A stretch of DNA of 64,000 nucleotides, taken from the NCBI RefSeq assembly GCF_010093595.1, contig NW_022985451.1:1019715-1083714 (forward strand), read 5' to 3'. Within the stretch, counting starts at the first letter, position 1, and every line of letters starts with the position of its first letter. The stretch comes from Mytilinidion resinicola. Lineage: Eukaryota > Ascomycota > Dothideomycetes > Mytilinidiales > Mytilinidiaceae. Under the pieces are notes generated by a model. That model ran no database searches. It was not told the DNA's origin and was given only the letters and a program-made list of their open reading frames with translations. Shown in pieces: positions 46,011-57,116 of this stretch. The position numbers were made by a program, and so were the translations under genes.

Positions 46011-46693
46011 TCGAGGAAAATGTGAGACCAAGCATTGTCAAAATGAAGAGGTTGGGCGATGGTCTGATATGTTAATACTTGAGTGGAGTACTTCTATTCT
46101 TCTACCCTTTTACTTGCCAATTATTCGATACTCATATATATCCGCTGTACCAAACCTCCAGACGACAAGAGACTATCTTGCCGTGTTGACATTCGCGATG
46201 TGACTTGGAAAGTTTCTTGAAATGGATGATTTCCGCGGACAGAAACTGTATTTCTGCACGCACTGAAGAAAACGCGTTTACTTTGAGTTGGACGTGCGAA
46301 TCCCAAGCTCATTAGACAAGCACCGTCTCGAAGAATGATTAGATTATATTCCTTAGAGACGCGATGACGAACGCGTAGGTACTGCTTTGAAGATGCCGCG
46401 ATGGATGAGTGATGATGGAAGAGAAGAGCAGACGTCGATGTCAGTTCTAGTAGTTGGGATGTACGGCGTCCGTGCGTAGAGCCCCACAATGAGCACCAGT
46501 CACACCGTTGGAGAATGGGAAGGTATAATATTCATACCTATCAAAAGATCAGTATGTGAGGCAATAGACCAACCATTCATGACATTATATTCTCCACTGC
46601 TTGTAAACACCAAAAGATAACGCTACATCCATCATATGTTCTGAACACAAGACCCTAAGCTTCTCTCCAACTCCAATTCAACACAGCCCGATA
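46011..46693. other. Convergent intergenic region
   Basis: About 680 bp between the 3' ends of the bicupin and carbonic anhydrase genes. No gene, repeat or RNA is recognised. Confidence 0.4.
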
Positions 46694-47483
46694 TCACAAC
46701 TCGCTATTTGTTTCGTCTACTACCGAAAGAACGCCAGTACTGATATCATACTTGACTCCAACGATCTGGATGTTCTTCTTAATCAACGGAGATGCCCTCA
46801 GAATATTAATGTCTTCCCTGATGCTTTCTTCAATGCTACGGCGAACAGTAAGCACGGAGAATTTCAGATTTCAGAAGAAGACATACGAGCTCGTGATTTC
46901 CCCAAATTTAGACGCCTCAATGGATTCCTTCTCCTCCGGTGCAATCTCCACTAACGCCTTCTTGATCTCCGGGTCATGCCAATGGGTCATACCGCAATCT
47001 GCGGCGAAATTAGTTTCGATTCGGCATCACAGGCAAACAACGGCCAAGTTCAATGTCTTGACATTGAACATACCAGTATGATGCATCACGACAATCGTCC
47101 CTGGAGCCCCTATGGTCTGCAGAACTGCAAGTGTTCTGATAGCATCAAACACTCTTCCGCCAGCATTTCGGACCATTGTGGCCTCTGCCAATCATTAGTC
47201 TCAGGTAGAGTATTGCAACTGGATAGTAGGACGTACTCAATGTAGGATCAATGCCGAGGATCTGGTATGGATTCAATCGAGGGTCGGAGCAGGATATGAC
47301 AACCACGCCGGCACCGCTCGATCGCATGGTCGAGGCCATTTGGACAAGGCCAGGAGGTGCTTGATATGATTGTGCAAACTTGCTGTTCGATTGTAAGCTT
47401 CTTCTGCGAGTGTTGAATCGGTTGATTGGGGGCTTGGTGTACCTGTTGCGTGCCAGCATCTCGACGAGAGGACCGGTGACCAT
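46694..47483 (-). CDS. Beta-carbonic anhydrase
   Basis: A zinc enzyme interconverting CO2 and bicarbonate. Exons are 47237-47483, 47074-47184, 46887-46998 and 46694-46835, giving 203 residues from MVTGPLVEML. The zinc and catalytic motif VVVISCSDPRLNP (Cys, Asp, Arg) and HHTDCGMTHW (His, Cys) are both intact, with NAGGRVFDAIRTL between them. The frame is open for 71 more codons upstream to an ATG at 47696. That extension is rich in Arg, Ser and Gln with almost no acidic residues, like a mitochondrial presequence, so a longer 274-residue isoform is possible. Intron phases agree with both starts. Confidence 0.88.
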
Positions 47484-47696
47484 TTTGTTCTTTGAGGTTG
47501 TAATTTGGTCGGGCGTTGGGGTGGAAGAGTATGATAGTTGTTGACGAGAACGAATTTGAATATGATGTTGATGAGATTGAGAATGAAATCTAGAGGACAA
47601 GCGGCCAGTCTTATTTATCAAGGAGCAAGAAGCAATGACGCGCTGGCTCCCAATCATGGCTGTAATGATTTCTGTACGACATGCCGATGATGGCAT

Positions 47697-48646
47697 ATAT
47701 CAACTAGAGGCTCGCTGGTCGGCTAGGAGTAATCAGTCATCACTTGCAGTCTTGTAACGAGACGTTTTGGGCTTCGTATAGCTGTCGGCAGTTCTGCCGA
47801 TGCGAGGCTGTCCCTATCACGGTGCCGGATTGCGGCAGCCGAGGATTACTATACAGTACCTAGGTACTGCGCACCAGAACTGGCCCACATCAGCAGAACT
47901 GTATTTCCTTTATTACTCTAAGGAGCATGACATCAGACACCTTTAATAAATTGCTCAGCAGCTCGTCTACTCTTGGACATATGTCTAAGTTGCACATGCG
48001 TTGATTAACCACCTGCTTGAACTCCCTAGCATCTAAACATCAAAACCGATAGACCATGATGCGATAAGGAATTTTGAACACGTGGTTTTAGCATATAGCC
48101 TCGAATTTGCGAACGTTCAATTAATGATTGTTCTAGAGGTAAATGAAAGTGCGATTGGTGATGAAAGAGACAGAAATTCACCAACTCGGTCCTCGGAAAA
48201 GAGAAGCGCTCGGATCGGTAGATCATCCGCGCCCGGCATCCAGGTCCACCTCCTGACCTCACCTCATCCGTGTAACAACAAGATTGGGCATGCAACACCA
48301 ATTAAGGGAGCTCGTCTTCCCTCAAGAGTAAGATCTCCAGGTTCCCCGCGGTCTCCACATTCCCACCCCACAGCGCTCGCTCAATCACGCCCCTCGTAGA
48401 TACGGAGAAGCATAACCGTAACCTTAAAGAGCTGTTCGTCCCGCACATACGCGATGCAGGTGCTATTCGGCATTGAACCACTTCCTAATACATCTGTGAT
48501 ACCAAGACTAAATCCTCAGCTCCTCAAATAAAGCCTCTTCCACGTCTTTCTTTCTTCCTTCCTCTCAAAACATCCATACTTCACAAAGTCAAACATCCCG
48601 TTTTCTTCTCCCAGTCATCTACATCTCTTCTTGCCCGTATCCCAAA
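47697..48646. other. Divergent intergenic region
   Basis: About 950 bp between the carbonic anhydrase and the short-chain dehydrogenase gene. CT-rich leader sequence lies at 48530-48640. No gene or repeat is supported. Confidence 0.4.
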
Positions 48647-49575
48647 ATGACCACAACACCCCCAACCTTCCTCCCCTTCAAAGACAAAGTCATCGCCCTA
48701 ACCGGCGGCGCCTCCGGCATCGGCCTTTCCGCCACCCGCCTCCTCCTCTCCCGCGGCGCCACCGTCTCCATCGCCGACAACAACCCCACCGCCCTCGCCG
48801 CCGCCAAAGAGTCCCTCCTCTCCCTTTGCAGCTCCCCCTCTCAACTCTTAACCACCCAACTCGACGTCCGTTCCACCCCCGCGGTGAACGCCTGGATCGC
48901 CGACACCGTCGCGAAGCTGGGCCCGCTCGACGGCGCCGCTAACATCGCAGGCTTTCATCCACTTTGGGGCGGCGATGGCACCGTCACGGTGGCGGAGATG
49001 AAGGACGAGGACTGGGACATGATTATGGAGATTAATTCTACCGGCGTGATGAGGTGTTTGCGGGCGCAGCTGGGGAAGGCGGGGGGAATGAGGGAAGGGG
49101 GGAGTATCGTGAACGTGGGAAGTGTGGCGGGGTTGATTGGGTTTGCGGGGAATTCGGCGTATGTGGTGAGTGAATAGTGCTTCTACACGAAGGAAGGGTT
49201 GATAAGGCTAATAATTAACAGGCGAGTAAACACGCTGTCCACGGCATCACGAAAAGTGCCGCGAAAGAGGTGGGACCCAGGGGGATTAGAGTGAATGCTA
49301 TAGCACCGTGAGCCTCTTTCCTTTACCCTTCCCCTCTCCTTTCATTCCCGCTAATCTTGAGATCTGTTGCCAGCGGCACCATTAATACCCCGATGGTCCG
49401 AGCGCTCGTGACCAACGACAAAGGGGAGCTGCCGCAGGTTGCAGGCCAAACCACTCCGCTAGCGCGCGAAGGACAGCCAGAGGAAGCCGCGGAACTGATC
49501 GCGTGGCTGCTAAGCCCACAGTCGAGTTTTGTGACTGGAACAATTGTGAGGGTGGATGGAGGTATGTTGAGCTAG
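48647..49575 (+). CDS. Short-chain dehydrogenase/reductase
   Basis: A 268-residue classical SDR, exons 48647-49165, 49222-49307 and 49374-49575 (56- and 66-nt introns). The cofactor motif is [15 protein letters not shown], with an acidic residue after the second strand (IADNNP) suggesting NAD preference. Then come NIAG, the catalytic Ser in [10 protein letters not shown], and YVASK; the last motif is formed only across the first intron. The C-terminus has [12 protein letters not shown] and VRVDGG. Substrate cannot be assigned. The start codon follows a CT-rich leader and fits the family's N-terminus. Confidence 0.9.
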
Positions 49576-49919
49576 GTACATTAATGTAAAAGAGCCCAGC
49601 AAAGGCCGATCGATTAGGTGAAGTGAAGTAAGAGTTTAGATTCGACTGAAGGATACCTTCCCAAGGCAGTGAACGACCGAAAAGAAAGGTAACCCGGCCC
49701 AGACGTGAAAAAAAAGCAACTCCAAGTAGCAAAACACCACCCTCTCTCGAGGGTGTAGCCACCCCGGATGGGGTTTCTCTATCTCCGCCCGCCCGCGGTA
49801 TTTCAATCCGTCATCTTAACCGGCCACTCTCAGCCTCACGCACCAACTGCATACGTCCTCTTTACCAGGCTTCCAAACCTTTCTACTAACCAGACCGCCC
49901 GAAGTCAACTCGACTTTTT

Positions 49920-50045
49920 AACACCAGGGCCGAGTTGAGAATTAAACTCGGAGCCGAGTCGGGAATCGAACTCAAGACCCTGGTGAGGTTGTCGACGGTA
50001 GTGAAACGCTACCTCGGGAGGTATAATGCCTGCGATCCGGCCGCG
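49920..50045 (-). repeat. Possible tRNA-derived SINE or tRNA pseudogene
   Basis: On the minus strand, AGTTCGATTCC (49962-49972) closely matches the pol III box B consensus. A weaker box A candidate, GGTAGCGTTTCAC, lies ~30 bp before it (50001-50013). The folding needed for a real tRNA is not apparent: the T-stem bases do not pair. Downstream on the same strand the sequence continues with the tandem repeat at 49929-49976. This fits a tRNA-derived short retroelement, but it is a visual judgement. Confidence 0.3.
49929..49976. repeat. Two-copy 24-bp tandem repeat
   Basis: Copies at 49929-49952 and 49953-49976 both begin GCCGAGT and share the pattern G.GAAT..AACTC, with seven or so substitutions between them. 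They partly overlap the possible SINE. Confidence 0.5.
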
Positions 50046-50626
50046 GGCTTACACACGATGTGGCCGATTACCAACGGGGCTGCTGGGCAAATTAGTGGTA
50101 AGGATCGGAAAATTTTGAGATATATAGACTAGCTGAGGAGAGGGCCACATGCGAATGTTGGGAATTGGGGATCTTACACGTGGGAGTGCTTCACTCCACG
50201 TCATTTTATGCAAGCCGTTTCACAGATGTGGTTTCTTTCGCATTGCCGCGGGTTCACTTCACCGGACGCTTCTCGCCTGAAGCTTTTCGTCGCCCACAAC
50301 AGCGCTTCACCAACAATTTACGCAAACAAAGCTCGTCACCACACGACGGCCAATCTCCCAGTCAACAAAAATTAAAGACGCAAACGGCACACCCCTTTTA
50401 ACGATTCATAGCATAAGACAAGCGGATGTCCCGCGTTGAAATAATTGCAGGTCTGAGAAATTAGAGTTAAATGGAGATAGAAGGTATTTGATAGCATCAC
50501 GTGATATACCAGGTACCACTGGCTGATAGATCTGTGGCTGTGCGAAGCCTTTCGCCTGCCACAACCTTCCCCGCATAATCGCACCTCACATAGCATTGGA
50601 CTTATGGATAATCTCTAATCCCCACA

Positions 50627-53569
50627 ATGAGTGAGAGCTTCGACTGGAACTACCCAGGCCTAAACTGGTCTCATTTTCACTCTCTTGCCAACCTCCTTTC
50701 GCTTCGAAATGGCGGCCAGGCCGAGCCTTCTTCGTTATCTGATACAGTGCTTGAAGAAGACTGGGATTCCGATGACAACGGAGTTGGGAATGCGCCTAGC
50801 ATAGATACTAGATTCGCTCATCAAATATCAGACTCGGGGCATGGGAGGCTGAAACGAAGGTTTCTTGACTGTTTGGCTGAATTCGCGGCTAACAAGAAGG
50901 GCGGGACAGCAGTTGCTTGCTCCGCCATGAAGGAGGCTGAAGACAATGTCGTCATCTGGATTGCTCGTAATGAAGGCTTCGCAGATGTGGATAAGCCTGC
51001 GTTTGAAAAATTGGGAAAGCTGCTGGGTTCGTTATCTTGCAACAGTGGTACGTCCCGTGTAACTGCTTTATTTCTGCGTACTAAACTCATGCTTCTTGTC
51101 CAGCCGATCAATCCGAGACTCTCTTGTGGGAAGAGATAGTCTTGTATCACCAGAACCGGATTGAACACAGCTATATTCCTAACTTGAGGGCAAGCTTCAA
51201 AGCTTACGACGCTGTCCGCAGGAGGAATGATACCAACACACCAGAAAACAGTTCAGTCTCTGATACTACCCTATCCGTCCTGCGGTCTCTTCTCTTTGAT
51301 GGTAACATCAACGGTATAAGCACCCTTGAAAAGCACATGAGGCTTGTTATCGCATCATACAACCTGCGTCGGACAAGAAACATTGAGGAGGTACTCTACA
51401 GCTCTCCAAGTGCGACTTCCACATCGAGGAGCTTGTGGTTGGATATCTGCCTGCTCGCCCGACTCCGAGTGGCATTCCAGAATTTCAAAGACATCGCTCT
51501 CACGCTTCCAAGCTTCGAACAAGTCACAATCATCCTGGTCCCTCGTCCTCCTGCGCCTGCAAACCCATCTCAGCGCCCGCTCAACTTGAAGCAGACCTTC
51601 GGTATCCTCCAACTTGATCTGGGTCATGCTACAACGAAAGCCGTCTTAGGCCAGAATTGGACTGTCACTAAGATTGAACGCGAGTTCGCAAAACGACAGA
51701 AGCAAAAGCCCAACGTACACGCCGAGGTTCAAATGCTGATGTCTCTGAATACCAACGAATTATCCACCTCAGGTATCTTCCCGTATTTTGGATGTAGCAA
51801 GCTCAGCTGCTTTATGTGCAATCGCTTTATTCAGTCGTATGGGCGATTCACGACAAGAGGGTGCCACGGACGCCTCTTCAAGCCATGGACCGTGCCAAGC
51901 GTGGATCGACTTCTGCCTGGTCAGGCCGATCGGACGGCAAAGGCTCTTATGTTAGTGCAAAAGGAGGTTTAGAAGAAATTGAAGGCCTCAGTCGAGGGCC
52001 ATATTCAGCACGAGCGAACTTCGGTTATTGGAGGAAGCAGCGTGTTAGGTGGTGAGCGAGAGGAACGCTCACTGAGACAGTTGCAGATTGACCGGCTGAG
52101 GATGAAAGCAGAACGCGACAGAGTTGCAGAGATGTTCAAAAAGTGAGTTTATTTTTAGCTTATTTTCACTTACCCTTACCGAAATATTTGTGCTAAGGGT
52201 CAAAAGGCAAACAGAGGACACGATCAGTTCAACCAGGCGCACGTATTTAACTCCAGAAGGAGATGAGCCGGAATGGGACTGCGATATATGTAGGAGACCG
52301 ACGACGAGAAGGTGCAACATTTGCAACAAAGGTTACTTCTGCAGCGATTCGTGCCAGGAGAAAAGATTCGGAACCCATTTGTTTACATGCTCTAAACGCC
52401 CACTCACATCCGCTGATTATCTCTGGAAGTCATTGTCGGAGGATCTCATGCCTGAAGAGGAGGATGTTCTTGAAGACTTCGGATTTAACAACGCCCTCCT
52501 TGGCGGGGAGAGCAGTTACCTTCTGGGGGTCTACGGAGGCCTCTATCGTTCCGGCAAGTTCTCAGCGGAGGAAATACATGAGTGGCGTGTTGGGGGCATC
52601 CTGGCCGATAAGATCAAGGAGTTCTATTACAGCATTCCGGAGAACTCCCGCGGGCAATACTTTCCCTGGTTTCTGAAGAATCTCCATGTCCTTGAGCGCC
52701 CTATGACCAAACATGAAGCGCAACAGAAGTTGATAGCGACTTTCTACGACAAGGCCAGGCCATACATAGACGTCGAGGATCGCAACAAGACGGCTAGGGA
52801 GCTGAAGCCAGAAGCCAAGGGAACTAGTTACAACTTGCTGGCGGGAGTGTTACTCCGGAGTAGTCCTAATCCGATTGACATAAACTGGTACTACTTCGGA
52901 TTTGTAACCTGCCGCGCACAGCACGAAGAAAGCCTGCTTGTAGATCTCTACCAGCTCCTTCTCACCAACAGCGACGGAAGTTTCTTCTACGAGTTCCATA
53001 ACCGCCGAAGAGGTGTTGTTCAGCCTGCCACGTTTACACAGTTCTGGAAAGCATACGAGGCGGGAACACTTATCCAACTCATGGATTCGAAGGGGCTGAA
53101 GGAACTACGATCCAGGCTCCCGTTCCTAGAGGGCTTTTTGTCCGTGCCGCCGGCCGGGCCCCGGCCGTCCGTATGGGGCCTGAAGCAATTTCTTGAGATC
53201 AGCGATCCGATGGAGTATCCGCCCATTCCATCGGTCAACGCTGACTATGGATTTATCAACTGCCACACTTTCGAGGAAACTTGCACACTAATGGAAATCT
53301 ACGGGCAGGTTCTGAAGGCCGCAAACCCACTGGAACTCCACCAGGCGTGTGTGGCTGGTGATTTGTTTCAATTTGCAAGTGGTTATGTCCGGATGGAGGA
53401 GCGGTGGAGGTCGTTGATGAGGAATTTCTATCCTTTGGAGAAAGTGGTCGAGTCGGAGCTGGAGCCACAGCTGAGGCCAGAGGTAAGGTCAGAGGCAGAT
53501 AAAGATTCTGCGGGTTTGTCGTCGCTATTGTCGAGGCTTTGGGGGTTCATTGGTGGATTTGCTAATTAA
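50627..53569 (+). CDS. Deaminase-like/MYND zinc-finger protein with in-frame TAG
   Basis: Three exons, 50627-51047, 51104-52142 and 52198-53569, join in frame to 944 codons. The middle carries a nucleic-acid-deaminase-like zinc site, HAEVQMLMSL (~346) with YFGCSKLSCFMCNRF (~369), as in the OTT_1508-like deaminase family found in fungi. A basic coiled-coil-like linker (KKLKASVEG; RLRMKAERDRVAEMFKK) leads to a MYND finger (CDICRRPTTRRCNICNKGYF, then C...C at ~535-550) and a ~380-residue C-terminal region. A TAG at 51970-51972 (codon ~430) falls after LVQKEV, at the deaminase/linker border. It may be a nonsense mutation, or mark two separate genes (50627-51972 and ~52124-53569). The linker continues in the same frame, which favours one original gene. 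Confidence 0.8.
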
Positions 53570-54010
53570 GAAGAATGTGCCACACCTCAGATGCATCTAG
53601 CATAGTGCAGAATATGATACAGCATCACTAAGCGCACACAGTCTTTCTGCCAAGACTAACAATCCACCTCTTTGTCTGGAGAAGCTTGGGGTGTACATTT
53701 TCATCAACTAAGTGTCTTCAAAATTAAGAGCAAGGTTCCTTGTTGATATAACTGCTGCCGAGTTGTGTTCAGATTTTAAAATATGGCGATGGCTGGAGTA
53801 AAGTAGGGGTGTAAAGCTGAAGTGGGTTCAGACGCTGTAAACGGATTGATCGACAACATAACCAACGTCGCTGTATTCGTATGCTGTTAGCTAAACTTTT
53901 AAGGATAAATATCTAAAGAGCGGATGCGTCTCGGCACGGCGGGTGTCTCGCTACGTAGAGACGGACGTTAGCTGATTACCTCTTCTCACCAACTCCAATA
54001 GGTCGCAATT
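53570..54010. other. Convergent intergenic region
   Basis: About 440 bp between two 3' ends, AT-rich. Nothing recognised. Confidence 0.4.
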
Positions 54011-55550
54011 TCAAGAATCATCTTTCTTCTCCTCCTGCAGCTCTACCTCTTTTTCGATGGGCTTCTCTTCCTTATTCTTCTCCTCCTTGGGCCTCATATC
54101 CCCAGTCACCTCTAGCTTTTCCTCTTCCATTGCTTTCTCGCCTGGATCTTCCTTATCCCCCGCTCCCTCCCCACCACCCTCCCTCGGCTTCACATTCATA
54201 TTACTCCACACCGCGACCGAAGGGTCCGGCACCGCAGGCGGACTCGACAGCCTCGCCGCCGCATCCCTCTCCACGGCCCCCGACGCGTCATACTTCGTCC
54301 AACTTAAAACATGATCCCTCTCCTCTCCCTTCCCCCCCTTCCCCTCCATCCCACCCATCTCAACCCCACCCCTCCCTAACGTCGGCGAATCCAACTCTCC
54401 ATCTCCCTCCCCCTCCCTCCCACCCCCACCCACATTCTCCGCCGACATCGCCGGCAACTCCGCAATACTCCCCAGCGGATTCGTCGCCATCTCGAGCGTC
54501 GGCTTCACCGGCGTGCCGTCCAGATGCGGCACCAGGTCCTCTTCCACGGCATTCTCATTCTCGCTAGCACTGTGACCGCGGCCCTGCTCCGCTTTCTCGT
54601 GATACGAGGGCAGCACGGAGGAGATGGAGTGCCGGAGGCGCGAGCGGCGCGAGCGGCGCGAGCGGCCTGGGTTGCGCGTTAGTAGGGTTCTGGGGTTGGG
54701 CGCTAGGGAGAGCCGTGCAGGAGGGTAAGACATGCAGGGTCCGGAGTTCGGAGCGGAAGGGCTTGTGCAACGGAAGGGAATTGGGTTCGAAGAAAGGGAG
54801 GGGTGCACGTACTTTGGAACTTCTCGGCGAGGTTGGCGGCGATACCTTCTTCGTTGTAGCTGGGTGGGAGGGTCGCGGCGCGACGTTGGGTTTCGCGCTT
54901 TTTGCGGTGGAGGAGGTAGAGGAGGGAGAGGAGGATGGCGAGGGCGGCGGAGGCGCCGATGACGCCGCCGGCGATTTTAGCGGTGGAGTGGGAGGAGGTG
55001 GATTGCTGGGTGATGGGTTCGCTGTTTGTGCTTGGGTATGGGGTAGATGTTGGGATGGGTCGGGTGGAGGTTGGCGTAGCTTGCGATGTAGCTAATGATG
55101 TCGATTTCGCGAAGGTTGAGGTAGAAAGTGTTCTTGACAAAGTTGTAGAGGTGTGAGATGACGTTGTAGATGCTGATGCTGATGCTGTGTAAGACACACC
55201 AGGTAATGATATAGACGAGGGAAAGGGCCGGGAAAAGGTCGGTATCGTCGTCAAGTCCATAGCTGTGAAGAGCGATGAGAATGAGAATGAGAATGGACTG
55301 AAACGTTGAGCCATAGACCTGATATGAGCTGGAGAAGAGGAATAGATGACATGGTGTACTGGTGATGACGACGCCTGAGGGCACTGCGGAGGAAGAAAAT
55401 GTATCAATACGTACACTGTGATGCAGATTTGTCTGGGCATGCAGCCAGGTTACACGGATCTACCGAACAACAGCCCTGATGCCCGTTATTGCTGCAGACA
55501 TACCACTGGGCTCCGACAGGGCACGACTGTTGCCGTAGAACGACCGGCAT
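54011..55550 (-). CDS. Single-pass membrane protein with Cys-rich ectodomain
   Basis: Probable cell-surface protein of a fungal type. The ATG at 55550 opens MPVVLRQQSCPVGAQWYVC, then GCCSVDPCNLAACPD, a compact Cys-rich module seen in many ascomycete membrane proteins. After an intron (exact ends unclear, roughly 55380-55430) comes a long Ser/Thr-rich stalk, a transmembrane helix (IAGGVIGASAALAILLSLLY) and a basic stop (HRKKR). A second intron (~54670-54810) leads to a cytosolic tail of ~220 residues, basic at first (SRSRRSRRSRLRH), then Glu/Lys-rich to the end (ELQEEKKDDS). The layout resembles wall-sensor proteins, but this is analogy only. Confidence 0.7.
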
Positions 55551-56171
55551 GGGCACGTTAGGCAAGCGGTACGAAGTCAAAGATTTGGCATCGTACAAAG
55601 CTGCGGGCGAGAAGCCAGATCGGTAGCGAGCGGCCTAAGGGTCTTATGGCACTGCCAGCCGTGCCGCCTGACATATTGTGGCCGAGTAGTACATAGTCCA
55701 ACTCTTGTTGGCCTTATTGTGCCACCTGCGCCTTGCGTGGGATGAAGAAGGATACAAAGAGAAAACAACCAACTAGAATAGAAAGGCGTTCTCCAAACAA
55801 AGCGGCAAAGTCATTTGGAGCTGCGTTCGGCTTTGTACCACGTCTATTGTTCATATTGGCCATCGTTGGTGGAGGCGAGGTGTGGGTGTTTCGGAGAAGT
55901 CGACATTGACCGGCGCTAATCCCGAAGTGGTTCTGCTTGCTGCTTGAATTCTTCTAGAATTCATGAAAGCACGCCCAAACTCAAACCACGGAGCTCTTCA
56001 TCTCTGCATATCGATGTTTCTAGATTATGGATTTTGCTAGAGTGCTCATTCTCATTAGGTCGTCGCCTAAGGCCCAAGATTGGGACGATGCCGCCGACGT
56101 CATAGACTTTGGTAGGACGCGTTCAGACGCGTGGAATGCAGCTCTGTGACACCCAACACCTGCACTCAGCA
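55551..56171. other. Divergent intergenic region
   Basis: About 620 bp. It may include an upstream coding exon of the AlkB-like gene (56026-56111; see that entry). Otherwise no feature is supported. Confidence 0.4.
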
Positions 56172-57116
56172 ATGTCGAGGAAGCGAACCCTCGACGGCTT
56201 CTTCGCGCCAGCGGAAGCAAAGAAGCCCAAGATCGAGATCCCAGAAGAGGTCTCCGACCACCCCAGTTACCCATTCCCCATACGTCATCTCCCAGCAGTA
56301 ATCGCAGACGGGCTTGGGTTTGCTCCATCGTCTGAAGGTCGAGAGATAAACGACCAGTCCGATCTCGATCTTCTTTACTTCGAACCATATGTGCCCAAAG
56401 ACATCCATCGCGAGCTTTTCAAGTTCCTGAGACAGGAGCTGTTCTTCTACCGAGTCCAATACCACATCAAACGTGGTCCAGTCGAGACGCAGATCAATAC
56501 GCCGCGATGGACTACGGTGTTTGGGGTAGACGAAACGTGCTCTTTCGGAGCGGACGGCAATCTGCTGGACAGCAAGACCAGACAGCCGGTTGCGAGGGAC
56601 AAATACAAGTGCAAGCCTCGACCTATTCCACACTGCCTGGACACCTTGCGAACTATCACCGAAGGCACCACCGGAGAGACGTTCAACTTCTGTCTGGTGA
56701 ACTACTACGCGACGGGCAATGACAGCATCTCCTACCACAGCGACGACGAGAGGTTCCTCGGTCCAAACCCTGCCATTGCATCCTTCGCGCTCGGCGCAAA
56801 GAGAGACCTTTTGATGAGGCACAAGCCGAAACCGCCATCAGAAGCCGCTCCTGCCACGCCTGAAGCTAAAACCATCAAGCTCCCGTTGGCTTCTGGAGAC
56901 ATGGTCCTCATGAGGGGGCCAACTCAGGCGAATTGGCTGCACAGTATCCCGAAGAGGAAGGGCCGAGACAGCGACAAGGGGCGGATCAACATTACCTTCA
57001 GGAAGGCTATGGTTAAGGGAGGGACGGAGAACTACTACCAGTACAATGTCGGGACGGGAGGTGTCTTCAGATGGGATGAGAAGAAGCAGGAGATGACACC
57101 GTGGCCGGCTTCGTAG
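56172..57116 (+). CDS. AlkB-like Fe(II)/2-oxoglutarate dioxygenase
   Basis: A 314-residue DNA/RNA dealkylation repair enzyme of the ALKBH2/3 type. The iron ligands are His and Asp in ISYHSDDERFLG and His in NWLHSIPKRK. The 2-oxoglutarate Arg and substrate-side Arg are in KGRINITFRK. The nucleotide-binding FNFCLVNYYATGNDS precedes them. The N-terminus, RKRTLDGFFAP, resembles a PCNA-binding PIP box (x-x-x-L-x-x-F-F) with Lys in place of Gln. An upstream ATG at 56026 could add 29 residues through an exon 56026-56111 spliced at 56112-56169, in frame to this ATG. I chose 56172 because the sequence before it shows no family similarity. Confidence 0.9.
   Translation: MSRKRTLDGFFAPAEAKKPKIEIPEEVSDHPSYPFPIRHLPAVIADGLGFAPSSEGREINDQSDLDLLYFEPYVPKDIHRELFKFLRQELFFYRVQYHIKRGPVETQINTPRWTTVFGVDETCSFGADGNLLDSKTRQPVARDKYKCKPRPIPHCLDTLRTITEGTTGETFNFCLVNYYATGNDSISYHSDDERFLGPNPAIASFALGAKRDLLMRHKPKPPSEAAPATPEAKTIKLPLASGDMVLMRGPTQANWLHSIPKRKGRDSDKGRINITFRKAMVKGGTENYYQYNVGTGGVFRWDEKKQEMTPWPAS

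Larger units (their letters stand above)
49576..50626. other. Intergenic region with SINE-like sequence
   Basis: Besides the SINE-like element and tandem repeat, nothing is recognised. A TCACGTGA element lies near 50500, ~130 bp before the deaminase-MYND gene. Confidence 0.4.

Noticed and set aside
55577..55768. Small minus-strand ORF upstream of the membrane protein
   Set aside because: It is out of frame with the Cys-rich exon and has no independent support.
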